The notes under the pieces: model-generated
What the model saw: the letters and a program-made list of their open reading frames with translations, nothing else
Databases searched by the model: none
Told to the model about the DNA's origin: nothing
Shown: one piece after another, positions 55,128 through 64,000 of the stretch
Numbering within the stretch: the first letter of the stretch is position 1
Layout of the letters: each line of letters starts with the position of its first letter
Origin: Cladorhizidae sp. MBARI D1340-BT2
Taxonomy: Eukaryota; Porifera; Demospongiae; Poecilosclerida; Cladorhizidae
NCBI GenBank assembly: GCA_028752905.1
Contig: JAQNBH010000015.1
Span: 32,385,529-32,449,528 of the forward strand
Direction of reading: 5' to 3'
DNA: 64,000 nt
Program-made: the position numbers and the translations under genes

Positions 55128-56263
55128 CAGGGGCGGATCCAGGAATGTTGAATTGGGGGGGGCCCATTAATATTGGAAATTTGGAGGATCTTGCATCAGG
55201 GAGGGTGTGGGAGGCATACCCACGTAAATGTAAAAGTGAGCATATTAATATAACTAGCAATATCAGGCCTGCTATGTGGGCACTGATACTAACCCGTACA
55301 TTTCTGTGCAAGAGTTGATATACTATCTATAATTATAGCCAATAGAATCTGCTCCTGGGGGTGCTTCCATGGCATGACCCACATTTTTAAAAACCTCTTG
55401 ATCTTGGGCATGTCTTATGCCTTGTTTTGTGGAGATTCCTGGGCATCATCAGGGACTATTAGAGACACCAGCTAATGCTTTTCAGGTGTTAATTTCCAAG
55501 TAATATATGTGTTGATTGCAGGAAATTAACACCTTAAGACAATTTTGGTAAGCTTTGGTTATCAACAATGATCCTCTTTGCCCATGTACAGGTTTGACAG
55601 GAAAAAGCACACATGATAGGCAGTAAATTCCATCCTCCCTAGTGGAGTAAGAAATAAATGGGTAGATTTTAAACCATTCATGCTGGCAATACCGCTTCTT
55701 AATACCCATAGAACTGTTTTTGTCCTTATAAACTTTATCTGGAAATTTGAAAGTTTTGTCAGGACATCTCTCTTTGAGTAGCAAGAGTTTAGTTTTTTCT
55801 GGTAGGCTAGCACATTCCAGGTAGTCACTGATATCAATAGGACCCTCAGGCTCTGTCCTAACAGTGAGAACTGCATTACATGTACCTCCAACTGAGCCAG
55901 GGTTGTGATTTGCTAAAGGGTCATCATCAGGTCTCCATCTTTTCTCAGCAACCTCTCCAGTGGCACAACAAAGAAATCAGTAATAAGTGTTCTTTTCATC
56001 TTGCACTCAGAAAGTCAAGGGTCAGAAACTGAATGGCAGGCCAGCTGTCAATATCACACACGCTGCTGCAGCTGTCAACTCATCAATACATAGACTGAGT
56101 TTGTTAATTGATTATTACAATCACTATCAGTATGATCAACCACTAACTTGTAGTAAGCTATAGTGACAGACACTAGCTTTGATCATAATAATGGGATAAA
56201 TAATTTACTACATATTTTAGGGGGGGCCTGGGCCCCCTGGGCCCCCTCCTGTATCCGCCCATG
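55128..56263 (-). mobile_element. hAT element A, non-autonomous, 5-bp target duplication
   Basis: Ends CAGGGGCGGATCCAGG (left) and CCTGTATCCGCCCATG (right) form an inverted repeat. ATTAT flanks both sides (55123-55127, 56264-56268). The left inverted arm keeps the empty site as GATAATAACCACTG at about 26102-26115, with a single ATAAT on +. The element is 1,136 bp with only the N-terminal part of a transposase. C/G-rich runs next to the right end (56221-56250) are unusual for the region. Confidence 0.9.
55482..55920 (-). pseudogene. hAT (DUF4371-type) transposase N-terminus
   Basis: On -: DPLANHNPGSVGG and GPIDISDYLECASLPEK (55915-55800), then LKERCPDKTFKFPDKVY, RYCQHEWFKIYPFISYS and GIYCLSCVLFP. 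This is the TTF-type zinc finger region (FP....W...YP...YS...D...C..C..LF) of hAT transposases of the DUF4371/ZMYM1 group. The catalytic part and dimerisation domain are absent. Confidence 0.8.
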
Positions 56264-56622
56264 ATTATCTCAAGAAAGTTCTCCTTGCTTGTCTTCTCGC
56301 CAAAATATTTAGAACTTGGGAGAGATAGTCTGTGGTAGAACTCGATCCACATTTTTCCTGGTTCTGGCATGATGGATTGGAACTGTCTCCTGTATGTGTC
56401 TGGAGAAACATCATAAAAAGGAACAGGATTTCTCTTACCAATGAGAAGTCCCTCCTCTCTTCTTCATGTAATTCCATGTAGACCTTCATTAGATTGGGGT
56501 TGAGCAGTGATGCTAGGCTAGCTGCCCAGTGATCTGGCACTCGGTGTGCATCCATGTGGGCCAGGAGACCGATTGGAGGAAATCTTTGCAGTATTTCCCG
56601 TCTCCTCATGGGTGAATGTGGT

Positions 56623-59597
56623 CGGAGCCGGATCCAGGGGGGGGATTGTGGGGGTTGCAATCCCCCCTTTTGAGTTGTTGATCATGCATGTGACATGTAT
56701 GATCAACACTTCATATACCTTACCACTTGTAAGTAGCTATTCAGTAGCAGCTGTCAGCCTGTAGTTATACATAGCCATGTCTGGAAAAAGAAAATCAGCT
56801 GTAAGCTCCAAAGGATGTATGAATCTCACTGCTATATTTAAAAGCTAAGCATGTTCTTAGGATATACATATTATCATCATTGTGATTATGATTCAAGGTC
56901 ACTGGAACCTGATGAAGAACAGCCTGGTCCTTCCAAAAGACCATGCTCATATGATTCAGCAACAGCAACATGTCATTCTCAAGGTACAGCTTCTACTGTT
57001 GTGAATGACATTATTTGTGGAACAACGGTGTCTGCTGCAACATGTTCTACTTCTGAGCTTTAAATAGCTAGTAGCTGTACAACTCATGCTAAGATTATTG
57101 ACCTAGGGTCAGTCATAAATGCTTCACATGATTCATTAGATCATTTGAGGAAGAAATCCAAGAATATTACAGATATTCAAAGAAATCAATATCTTACTTG
57201 TCATTACAAGCCAGCTTCGACTGATGTTCTTCATTCTCATGAAGTAACTAAGCAAGGTAAAACTTGGAATGTGCATTTTCAGCTTCAATGGCTAGACAAG
57301 TTTCCATGGCTTTCATTTAGCAAAGAGCTAAATGGTGGTATTTGCAGATATTGTGTGTTTTCCCTGAGCAACCAGATATGGGTGGCAGCACAGGAGCAAA
57401 ACCAGGTGTTTTAGTACTTGCACCATACCAGAGTCCTTACTCGAAGGCTTGTAAACAATGGAATTCTTGTTTGGCATGAGAATAGTGCAATGCATAAGCA
57501 TGCATCAGAAGAGGCTGATCTTTTTCAGCACAATTTCAGAAATCCTAAGTTAATACTAAACTGATGAACCAAAAAGCTCAACAAGCAGATCAAAATAGAG
57601 AAGTCCTTCGCCAAAATTGTGCTTTGTGTGGAATACTTGTCAAAGCAAGGCTTGCCTTTCAGGGGTAATAAGGATGATAAAGTGGATTTTGCTGATGACA
57701 CTATCAACAGAGGTAACTTCATAGCTCTACTACAGCTCTTGGCACAGAAAAATAGTTGTCTTCAGAATACCAGCAAAACGATACAAAACCAGGTGATTCA
57801 TATCTATGCTGTAAAAAGGTTAACCAAACAGCTTCGGGATAATAGCTTACCTTTTACAGTTATTGCTGATGAGGTAACTGATCCTCATGCCAATCAAGGA
57901 ATTATCGTGGTGTGCTTAAGATTTGTGGATTTAAAGTCATTAAAAAATCCTTGCATCAGGGAATGCTTGATATATTTTATTAGTTTGGAGAGAGCAAATG
58001 CTTCAGCAATTTCTTCCAAGATCTTGGAATCCCTTTCTCATCCATCAGTGTCTTTAAATCCAGCAAATATTTGTGGTCAGGCATATGATGATGCTGCTGT
58101 GGGTGTGCAAGCCAAAATTAAAGAGATTTCTCCCTTGGCTTTGTATAACCACTGTTTTTCACATAAGCTTAACCTTTCAATTGCTGCATCGTGCAAGGTT
58201 CAGGAGGTAAGGAATCTCATCAGCCTTATTAATGAAGCTTATTTATTTTTAACCAACAGTCCCAAGTGGCAAAGAATGTTTGAATTAACCTTGAAAAAAT
58301 ACCTTCAAGTATCATCCCATTCTAAACTTCCAGGACTTTGCAAAACACGCTGGGTAGAATGGGATACTTGTTTAGAAGTGCTTTTCGAACTGTATGAGAC
58401 ATTAGTCACTTTCTTAGATGCCATCGTTTCACCAGCTGAGTGTCCAGGCTTAGTTTCTGAATCTGAGAGCTGGAATTGGGGTAGAGATACCAAAGTGAAA
58501 GCACAAGGGCTGAAAGCTTCACTTTCTTTATTCAAAATATTGCTGTATTCATCATAAGAAAGAACATCTTTGATGCAGTAAAAATTATGGCATCAAAACT
58601 TCAGAAACAGGACCAAGATGTCTTTAATGCTCATAAAATGGTCAGTACAGTAACTGAAACCACACGAAACAATATCGACACCATTTTCAGTTTTTTGTAT
58701 GAAGAAATTCTACAGATGGCAGATAATGTCTGTGTTGCTGAATCTGTTCCCAGGAAGATGTGTTTGCAAAGGAATAGAAGTAATACTCCAAGCAATACTC
58801 CAATTGTCCACTACAAAAGAGTAGTTACAATTCCTCTTGACTCTCAAATGAAAGAGAGATTTTCTGAAGACAACTCCCATGCTAAAATATTGCTTTCTTT
58901 GATTCCATCAATTATACATAGCACATCAATGGACTTGGTCAAAAATGCTCTGGATGACTTGATATATTGGGAAAGGGATCTTCCATTTCCTAGGTCACTA
59001 GCAAGTGAACTCAGGCTATCTAGCTGAATGCAGACCATAGTGATGACAATTCATTACCTGACAGTCTCCTATCAGCTCTTGCAAATTGTAATATGGATGT
59101 ATTCTCAAATATCCATCACCTTTTAGTAATAGCTTACACATTGCTGATCACAAGTGCTGAAGCAGAACACTCCCTTTCTTTATTGAGAAGGATCAAGACG
59201 TATATGCGATCTACAATGACAGAAGAACGTTTTTCTGATCTAGGGATTATTGCTACTACAAGGAACAAATACCTGTGGATGATATTTGCCATGCATTTGT
59301 GCAGGCACATCCGAGAAGGATGTTTGAAGCGTCACTTTTTACTGACTAACTACTGTTAAATCAATTAATTTATCATTATATATGTGTACATATATTTTCG
59401 TTGTTTTACTATAGCAGTTGTTAACATAATTATGAGTACTATGAGATGCATCTCAAATTGTGGTGAATTTTCAGATAGTTAAACTGTGGGGAATTATCAG
59501 TTTTGTGTTCTGAATGGGAGGCCTTATGGCCAATGATCCATTCGATACCTGTATGATCTACAACCCCTCCTTGTTAAAATTCTTGGATCCGGCCCTG
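56623..59597 (+). mobile_element. hAT element B, 5-bp target duplication
   Basis: Left end CGGAGCCGGATCCAGG and right end GGATCCGGCCCTG form the inverted repeat. GTGGT (56618-56622) and TTGGT (59598-59602) are the target duplication with one mismatch. The left inverted arm keeps the empty site (about 25758-25775, reverse complement GTGAGTGTGGTCATGCTT). The 2,975-bp element holds a nearly complete transposase on +, opposite to element A. Confidence 0.88.
56777..59359 (+). pseudogene. hAT transposase (DUF4371/ZMYM1 type)
   Basis: ATG at 56777 (MSGKRKSAVSSKG). Acidic linker EPDEEQPGPSKRP (56910), TTF zinc finger with VHFQLQWLDKFPWLSFSKEL and ICRYCVF (57270-57360). A 312-residue open frame (57619-58557) carries the DUF4371/RNase H-like core: GLPFRGNKDD, NRGNFIALLQLLA, FTVIADEVTD (catalytic Asp), NICGQAYDDAAV, NHCFSHKLNLSIA and KTRWVEWDTCLE. 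Middle part at 58587-59027. The C-terminal dimerisation motif SAEAEHSLSLLRRIKTYMRS (59150-59210) follows, and the end IPVDDICHAFVQAHPRRMFE lies in a shifted frame. Stops at 57061, 57412 and 58555 and several frameshifts kill it. It once cut and pasted elements with the matching termini. Confidence 0.88.
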
Positions 59598-60107
59598 TTG
59601 GTCATACTTTGGTGGAGTTGAAGAGCTTGGCAATGGAGTTCAATTTCTTGCTTATGAAGGTCTTTCTCTTGTTGTCTTTTCCCTTCTCTTCTTTCTCTAT
59701 CTATTTGTAGTCATTCTGCCTCTCTGGCCTCTTGACGGGTTACATCTGCTAGTCTTTTTTCTCTTGTTTGGGTTTCTAACTGCATCTGCTGATACATTAG
59801 GCAAATGTTGTCATCCACAGAGGCTGGGTTAATAGTGGTCTTGTCGTGGGTCGGATGTTTGGTGGGGGTTGGGTCTTTGGTCTCAGAATTGTCAGATATT
59901 CTCGCAAGGATGTATCCTCTAGAGATCTCTTTCTTGGTTTTAGCTCATGTGTCTCTGGTAGTCATGGTTGGTGCTGGCATAGGGTGGGGAAATCCTTGTT
60001 GGGAAAGTAAATATAAGGGTTAGAGTGGAGTAAGTTCGGCAGTGGTGTCAAAGGCCTCTCGATCAGTCTTCTCTTTGGTGAGGGTTGTTTCTGAAGCTGC
60101 CACCAGA

Positions 60108-60473
60108 TGTGAAGAATGGAGACCTTATACTGCAGATCTGTCCTCATTAGGGTGTGGATGTAGTACTTGAAGGGTAGCTCATGCAATACTTGTAGAGGTA
60201 GGTCCAACAAAACTTATATTTATGAGCCCGTCAGTCCCTTTAATAGCGCTGGCTGGCTCCCGCACATAAATGACTAAATAAGGAAATGATATCAACATGA
60301 CCAATGAGATTACAGATTATTCTTGAGTTCTACCTAATAATTTATGGTTACATAATCTATTGCCCAATGATTGTGTGCATGTGAGATTTGTGTTTCCAAG
60401 ATAAATCTATTGTGTTCATCCTTTAATCAGGCCATCAGTGGAGGTGTGGTCTTAGGGGATATGGTCCCTGACA
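60108..60473 (-). repeat. 5' LTR of Gmr1-like element
   Basis: 366 bp on -, from TGTCAGGGACC to TTCTTCACA. The following TCTGGTGGCAGC is the expected position of the primer-binding site. The copy in the left arm is 24896-25255. Confidence 0.85.
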
Positions 60474-60479
60474 GTGTTT

Positions 60480-61360
60480 ATGTAAAATAATATTGAACCT
60501 TGTATTACCAATCTAATGTATAATGCTTGAGAGGCAAGAGGGGCTTATTATCATATTTTAGCTCTATCTAGTAAGTTAATAACACATTGAAATTTTTTTT
60601 TTCCAATTGAAAATCAATCGTAACTGCTTCATTGCTAGCTAGCACTTTGTGTCATCCACCAATGAAAACTCTCTTAGACTCAGGTAAATGTTCTACACTC
60701 CATTTTTTCATGTTTCTAAAAGGGAAGAAGTGCCATAAAAGTATGCCATTATATAAACCTTGAAGATTGCCTTTGAAATCAAGAAGCTTAAAAAGGACAC
60801 TAAAGGGGACACTAAAACATGACACACTATAATGGAGTGCTTGAGATAACTGAAGAAAGGTATAGGTATAAACCTCATCTGTAGCTACTACTACTGCATT
60901 GTATTAGGCATGATCACAAGAAAGAAATCTACTAACTTTATAAGCACACAGCTTCGGTTAGCTTAAGCTATACAACTTACTTTGTTATGGGTTTCCAATA
61001 CCTACAGTTCTCGATCTTTAGTGCTGTGAGAAAGCTATAGCTACAAACCACAGCTGAGCCAGCAGTTGCACCAGTCTGGGATGAGACTAAAGAGTAATTC
61101 TACAGATGAAAAACAATAATGCGACTTGCTCCAGCACTCCCCAAAAGACACCACATATTTAGTGTTGTCTAGCTGTGGAGGAGCGATAAATTTGGAAATA
61201 GTTATGTGGTTTGTTGCATGCATGAGTATGCTAAAACCGAGGTGGTATGCACAGCTGCAGATTACAAATGTTTGATTTGCCAGAATGGATAAAGAAAATA
61301 GACTTCAGAAAAGGAGAGAGAGAGAGAAATTTCAAAGCCTGCTTTTGAAACCCCTCATTT
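60480..61360. other. Spacer of the right inverted arm
   Basis: It matches 24240-24890 in reverse. It holds no recognised gene; a GGACACTAAA repeat occurs twice (about 60794-60820). Confidence 0.5.
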
Positions 61361-61364
61361 AATA

Positions 61365-62300
61365 AGAACCCAGGAATCCGTCCCATTGGGTTTGGTGAGT
61401 TTCCAAGGAGAATAATTGTCAAAGCCATTGTATCCATCAGTAAGGGATTTTAACAGGCTATTGATGACAGTGGAGCTATGTGTTTGATAAATAGCATAGA
61501 TTGAGGCAGGTGTACAGTCTATGAGGATACAATTTGAGCAGAAGGAGTCTGAAGCCATTTTGTTAGTGCATGTGAGCAATACTCTGAACCTTCTAGTAGT
61601 ATTTACAAAATGTTATGAGTGAAAAATTCTTATTAACACCTATGGACAATAGATGAGCTCTTTGTTGATGGGGATATTTTATTCTCCACAGAGGGGACTA
61701 CACAAGGTAACCCTCTTATCATGCTTGTTTATACTATTGCTACTCTCCCTCTCATAAAAAATCTGGACAATACAAATGTCTGCCAAATATGGGATTGGAA
61801 AATTAGAACTTCTTCATAACTGGTGGGTAAAAGATCTACAGTTTAGATCCTGGCTATGGCTACTTCCCAATATGAACAAAACCTAGCTTACAACAAAAGA
61901 AAAACACCCTGAAGCTGCTCTCAAAGCATTTGTTTGGATGGATGTGAGGATGGTAAAAACCACACCACTAGATGATGATGCCTGAGATGTGATTTTTCTT
62001 CATCCCATTTAATATCATTCTGGTTCAGTGACTGTGGAGCATGATTCTCAGTTCAACATACAATGTCATTCCCAAGAGGAGAGAGTTTCCCTCAATAAGA
62101 CATAAAGAAATAAGGGATATGATGGCTAATCTGTTTTTAGAGGTGTGCAATGATATGTCAGGCTTATTATAGCAACTTACTGGTGAAAATTCCACAGTTA
62201 TAATGTAGAGGATGTCACATGATTGGACATTGCGGTTAATGAATTTTGGGGTGGGAAACACGAAAAAACAATCCTCGATGTTAATCTTTTTAATCCACTT
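61365..62300 (+). pseudogene. Reverse transcriptase remnant (right arm)
   Basis: On +: NPGIRPIGFGEFPRRIIVKA (61369-61430), then in a shifted frame EAGVQSMRIQFEQKESEAIL with LVHVSNTLN (61505-61590), the palm A motif with its Asp changed. FVDGDILFSTEGTTQGNPLI and MLVYTIATLPLIKNLDNTN follow (61660-61760), the RT B region. These match the RVT_1 domain of retroelements common in cnidarian and sponge genomes. The YADD box is mutated to a W-D-W-like sequence. Decayed beyond function. Confidence 0.7.
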
Positions 62301-63390
62301 ATATTCCCATCCAAAAGAAATACCACCCTCTCCTACCCATTAGAGAAAGCATTAAAAAATCAAGAAAAGGGATTAATAATAACCGAGTAAGGCAGATAGA
62401 ATATGCTTCACTCACCCCATTTATTCTCTCGCTTACAGAGCTGGCAACCATTCCTACAGTACAATGTATTGGCTCCACTGCAGACTAACTTACTCTTTTC
62501 TCTGTTCAGTGTTTCAGTGCATCACATTTCAACTGTGCTAACCACTACAAATCGGTTCCTCCAATTGATACAAAGTTGCATTTGTCACCAGCTAATATTT
62601 AAATCATATGAAAGTCATAATGTCAACTCGTGGCCTAATTTATTTGTTTATTTATGTTTGTTTGTGTGTACATATAATTTTTGGGAATAAAATATTCTAT
62701 GTAGCTATGTAATCACCGCACATTCACCAGTGCAAAATAGGAAGGGGACTCATGTCTTAAATAATACAGGCTTAATATATTGATCAATGAAAACACTTAG
62801 CTGCAAGGAAGGACTGGTTTCACAGGCAAGTGAATTTTGATGCTGCTTATGCAGGAAACAGAACTCTGCCTATAAAGAACCCAACATGGTTCAATATGCC
62901 TTGGGTTCACACTATGGAGGAAGACACAACTATGAATATCTGAAAATACTTATTTGAAATCTTAACAGAAATAGCTAGATTTTAGAATGATGTGTGTGTG
63001 CAAGAGAAAGAATGAAATGGAGTGAAAAATAATGTTACCGTTACCATTTATTATCCTAATCTAAAATACTTGAGAGGAGAGAAGGGAGGCAGATGCATGA
63101 GGATTTGGACATTAAAGTTTAAAATTAGAACTAGAATCAACTCGAATGAGCAGAATTTATTTTAAAATACATGTTCTTATGGTGCTGAGGAAGGTTGTAC
63201 CAGAATACTGCTTAATCCCAGAGAAGAAGTGTCTGAGTATTTGCATTCCACCACTTGATGAAATTTTCAGCAAAACCATTACTGACAGTGTGTCAACTCT
63301 TACTTCAGTTTCATAAAAGAAAAGCAGTAAGACAATCAACATTCTATGCTGTTGGCTGCATATTATAATATGCTTTCCATGGATAAAAGA

Positions 63391-64000
63391 TAAGTATAGC
63401 TTTGAATGCTCCCAGAAGTTCCTTGCTTCCACACAACTTCTGCTAAAGGTATCTATTGGAGGTTTGAATAATTCATGAATGGATGATTTGGTGTAGGATT
63501 GTGGCTACCATGTGGAAATATTATAAGAAATTCCTTCAAAATTAGGCTGTTTTCTAAATGTATTGCAATTATTATGTTATTGATTCGTTCATAGAGCTTG
63601 AAGACGATCCCCTTAATGGAAGTGAGTGGCCTTGAGAAAGTGATAATGAACCTGGTTTAATGTGGGAGAAAAAGCAAGCCATATCCAAGGACTGGATTTG
63701 TGGAGCATGGCTTTGTATGCCATGGAAGCATATAAATTGAAAGAATCTTTGTCCAGCAAATCCCTGTATTTATTTAATGGGATTCCAGCTCAACTATACC
63801 ATTTGACCACCTTATAGGGGGAATGATACAATTTTTTTAAAGTGTTATAAAAACTTGTGTTACCGACTTTAGAGCTCCATAGTTTCTGTACACATCATTC
63901 CATGACCACTTATACTGTTTTAGTACTTCATGAAACATTTATCCTGTAGAGTTAATTATACAGGAAACAAGGTTTAAAACTCCCAGAATTCAAGGTTGAT
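63391..64000. other. Right edge without a recognised gene
   Basis: No coding similarity seen. 63863-63910 (ACTTTAGAGCTCCATAGTTT) resembles 40668-40715 inside the copy-2 insertion, so a dispersed repeat is likely. Confidence 0.45.

Larger units (their letters stand above)
52544..60473 (-). mobile_element. Gmr1-like Ty3/gypsy LTR element, carrying two nested hAT elements
   Basis: On -: 5' LTR 60473-60108, leader, gag (60000-55070), integrase (about 54740-54250), reverse transcriptase (about 54080-53290), RNase H remnant (53270-53000), polypurine tract (52833-52820, GGGGGATGGGATA) and 3' LTR (52819-52544). hAT insertions at 55128-56263 and 56623-59597 account for 4.1 kb, leaving 3.8 kb. Protease and the catalytic N-terminal part of integrase are missing or unreadable. 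Integrase before RT is the order of Gmr1-like elements, not of typical gypsy. Frameshifts and stops are everywhere, so it is dead. Confidence 0.8.
54885..63390. repeat. Right arm of large inverted duplication
   Basis: The reverse complement matches 21975-26370; the extra length is mainly the two hAT insertions. Order on + is gag and LTR (reverse), a spacer with the TGTCC repeats near 60790-60830, the RT remnant and the outer segment. Outermost clear match: CATGGAAAGCATATTATAATA near 63380. Confidence 0.85.

Noticed and set aside
55128..59597. One composite hAT element
   Set aside because: Each half has its own inverted ends and target duplication, and the left arm shows two separate empty sites with host sequence between them.

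Overview
This is a eukaryotic, almost certainly metazoan, window: AT-rich DNA with GT-AG introns, no operons, many microsatellites and a dense layer of decayed transposons. The mix of a DSL-domain (Notch-ligand-like) membrane protein, short introns and these transposon families suggests an early-branching animal. A demosponge is my best guess; that is inference, not shown by the sequence.

Host genes are few. The one convincing gene runs on + from 6.8 to 17.2 kb. Seven exons join with compatible phases into a 420-residue open frame: Cys-rich segment, MNNL-like segment, C2-like strand region, DSL-like domain, Thr/Ser stalk, transmembrane helix and cytoplasmic tail. Its 5' end (signal peptide) was not found. 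A second, phase-compatible tail lies just downstream at 18.9-19.4 kb: three tandem 54-nt exons and a related terminal exon, each encoding an ECVAYG tyrosine motif.

Two large duplications organise the window. A direct repeat places 6.35-17.34 kb again at 39.10-51.97 kb. The second copy has lost the Cys-rich, MNNL, DSL and transmembrane exons, carries frameshifts in the remaining tail exons, and has a 5.2-kb insertion holding a decayed PIN/XPG-like repeat-family gene. An inverted repeat pairs about 21.97-26.37 kb with 54.89-63.39 kb; each arm holds a reverse-transcriptase remnant next to an LTR-gag unit.

Other content from left to right: a Mutator-like transposase pseudogene (0.4-2.15 kb); two related piggyBac-type elements with TTAA sites and a third piggyBac-like end sharing one TTAA (2.6-6.3 kb); a 542-bp pogo/Tigger derivative with a TA site, whose empty site is preserved in the second copy; older Tigger DDE remnants in both copies; a short inverted-repeat element (17.6-17.8 kb); a decayed Ty3/gypsy element on - (31.2-37.1 kb) split by a 3.56-kb LTR element with a perfect 5-bp target duplication and an internal ~31/32-bp minisatellite of about 1.65 kb; and a Ty3/gypsy element on - (52.5-60.5 kb) with integrase upstream of reverse transcriptase (Gmr1-like order), itself hit by two hAT elements whose empty sites survive in the other inverted arm.

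All coordinates of decayed elements without splice sites, target duplications or terminal repeats are approximate. Sequence similarities between copies were judged by eye.
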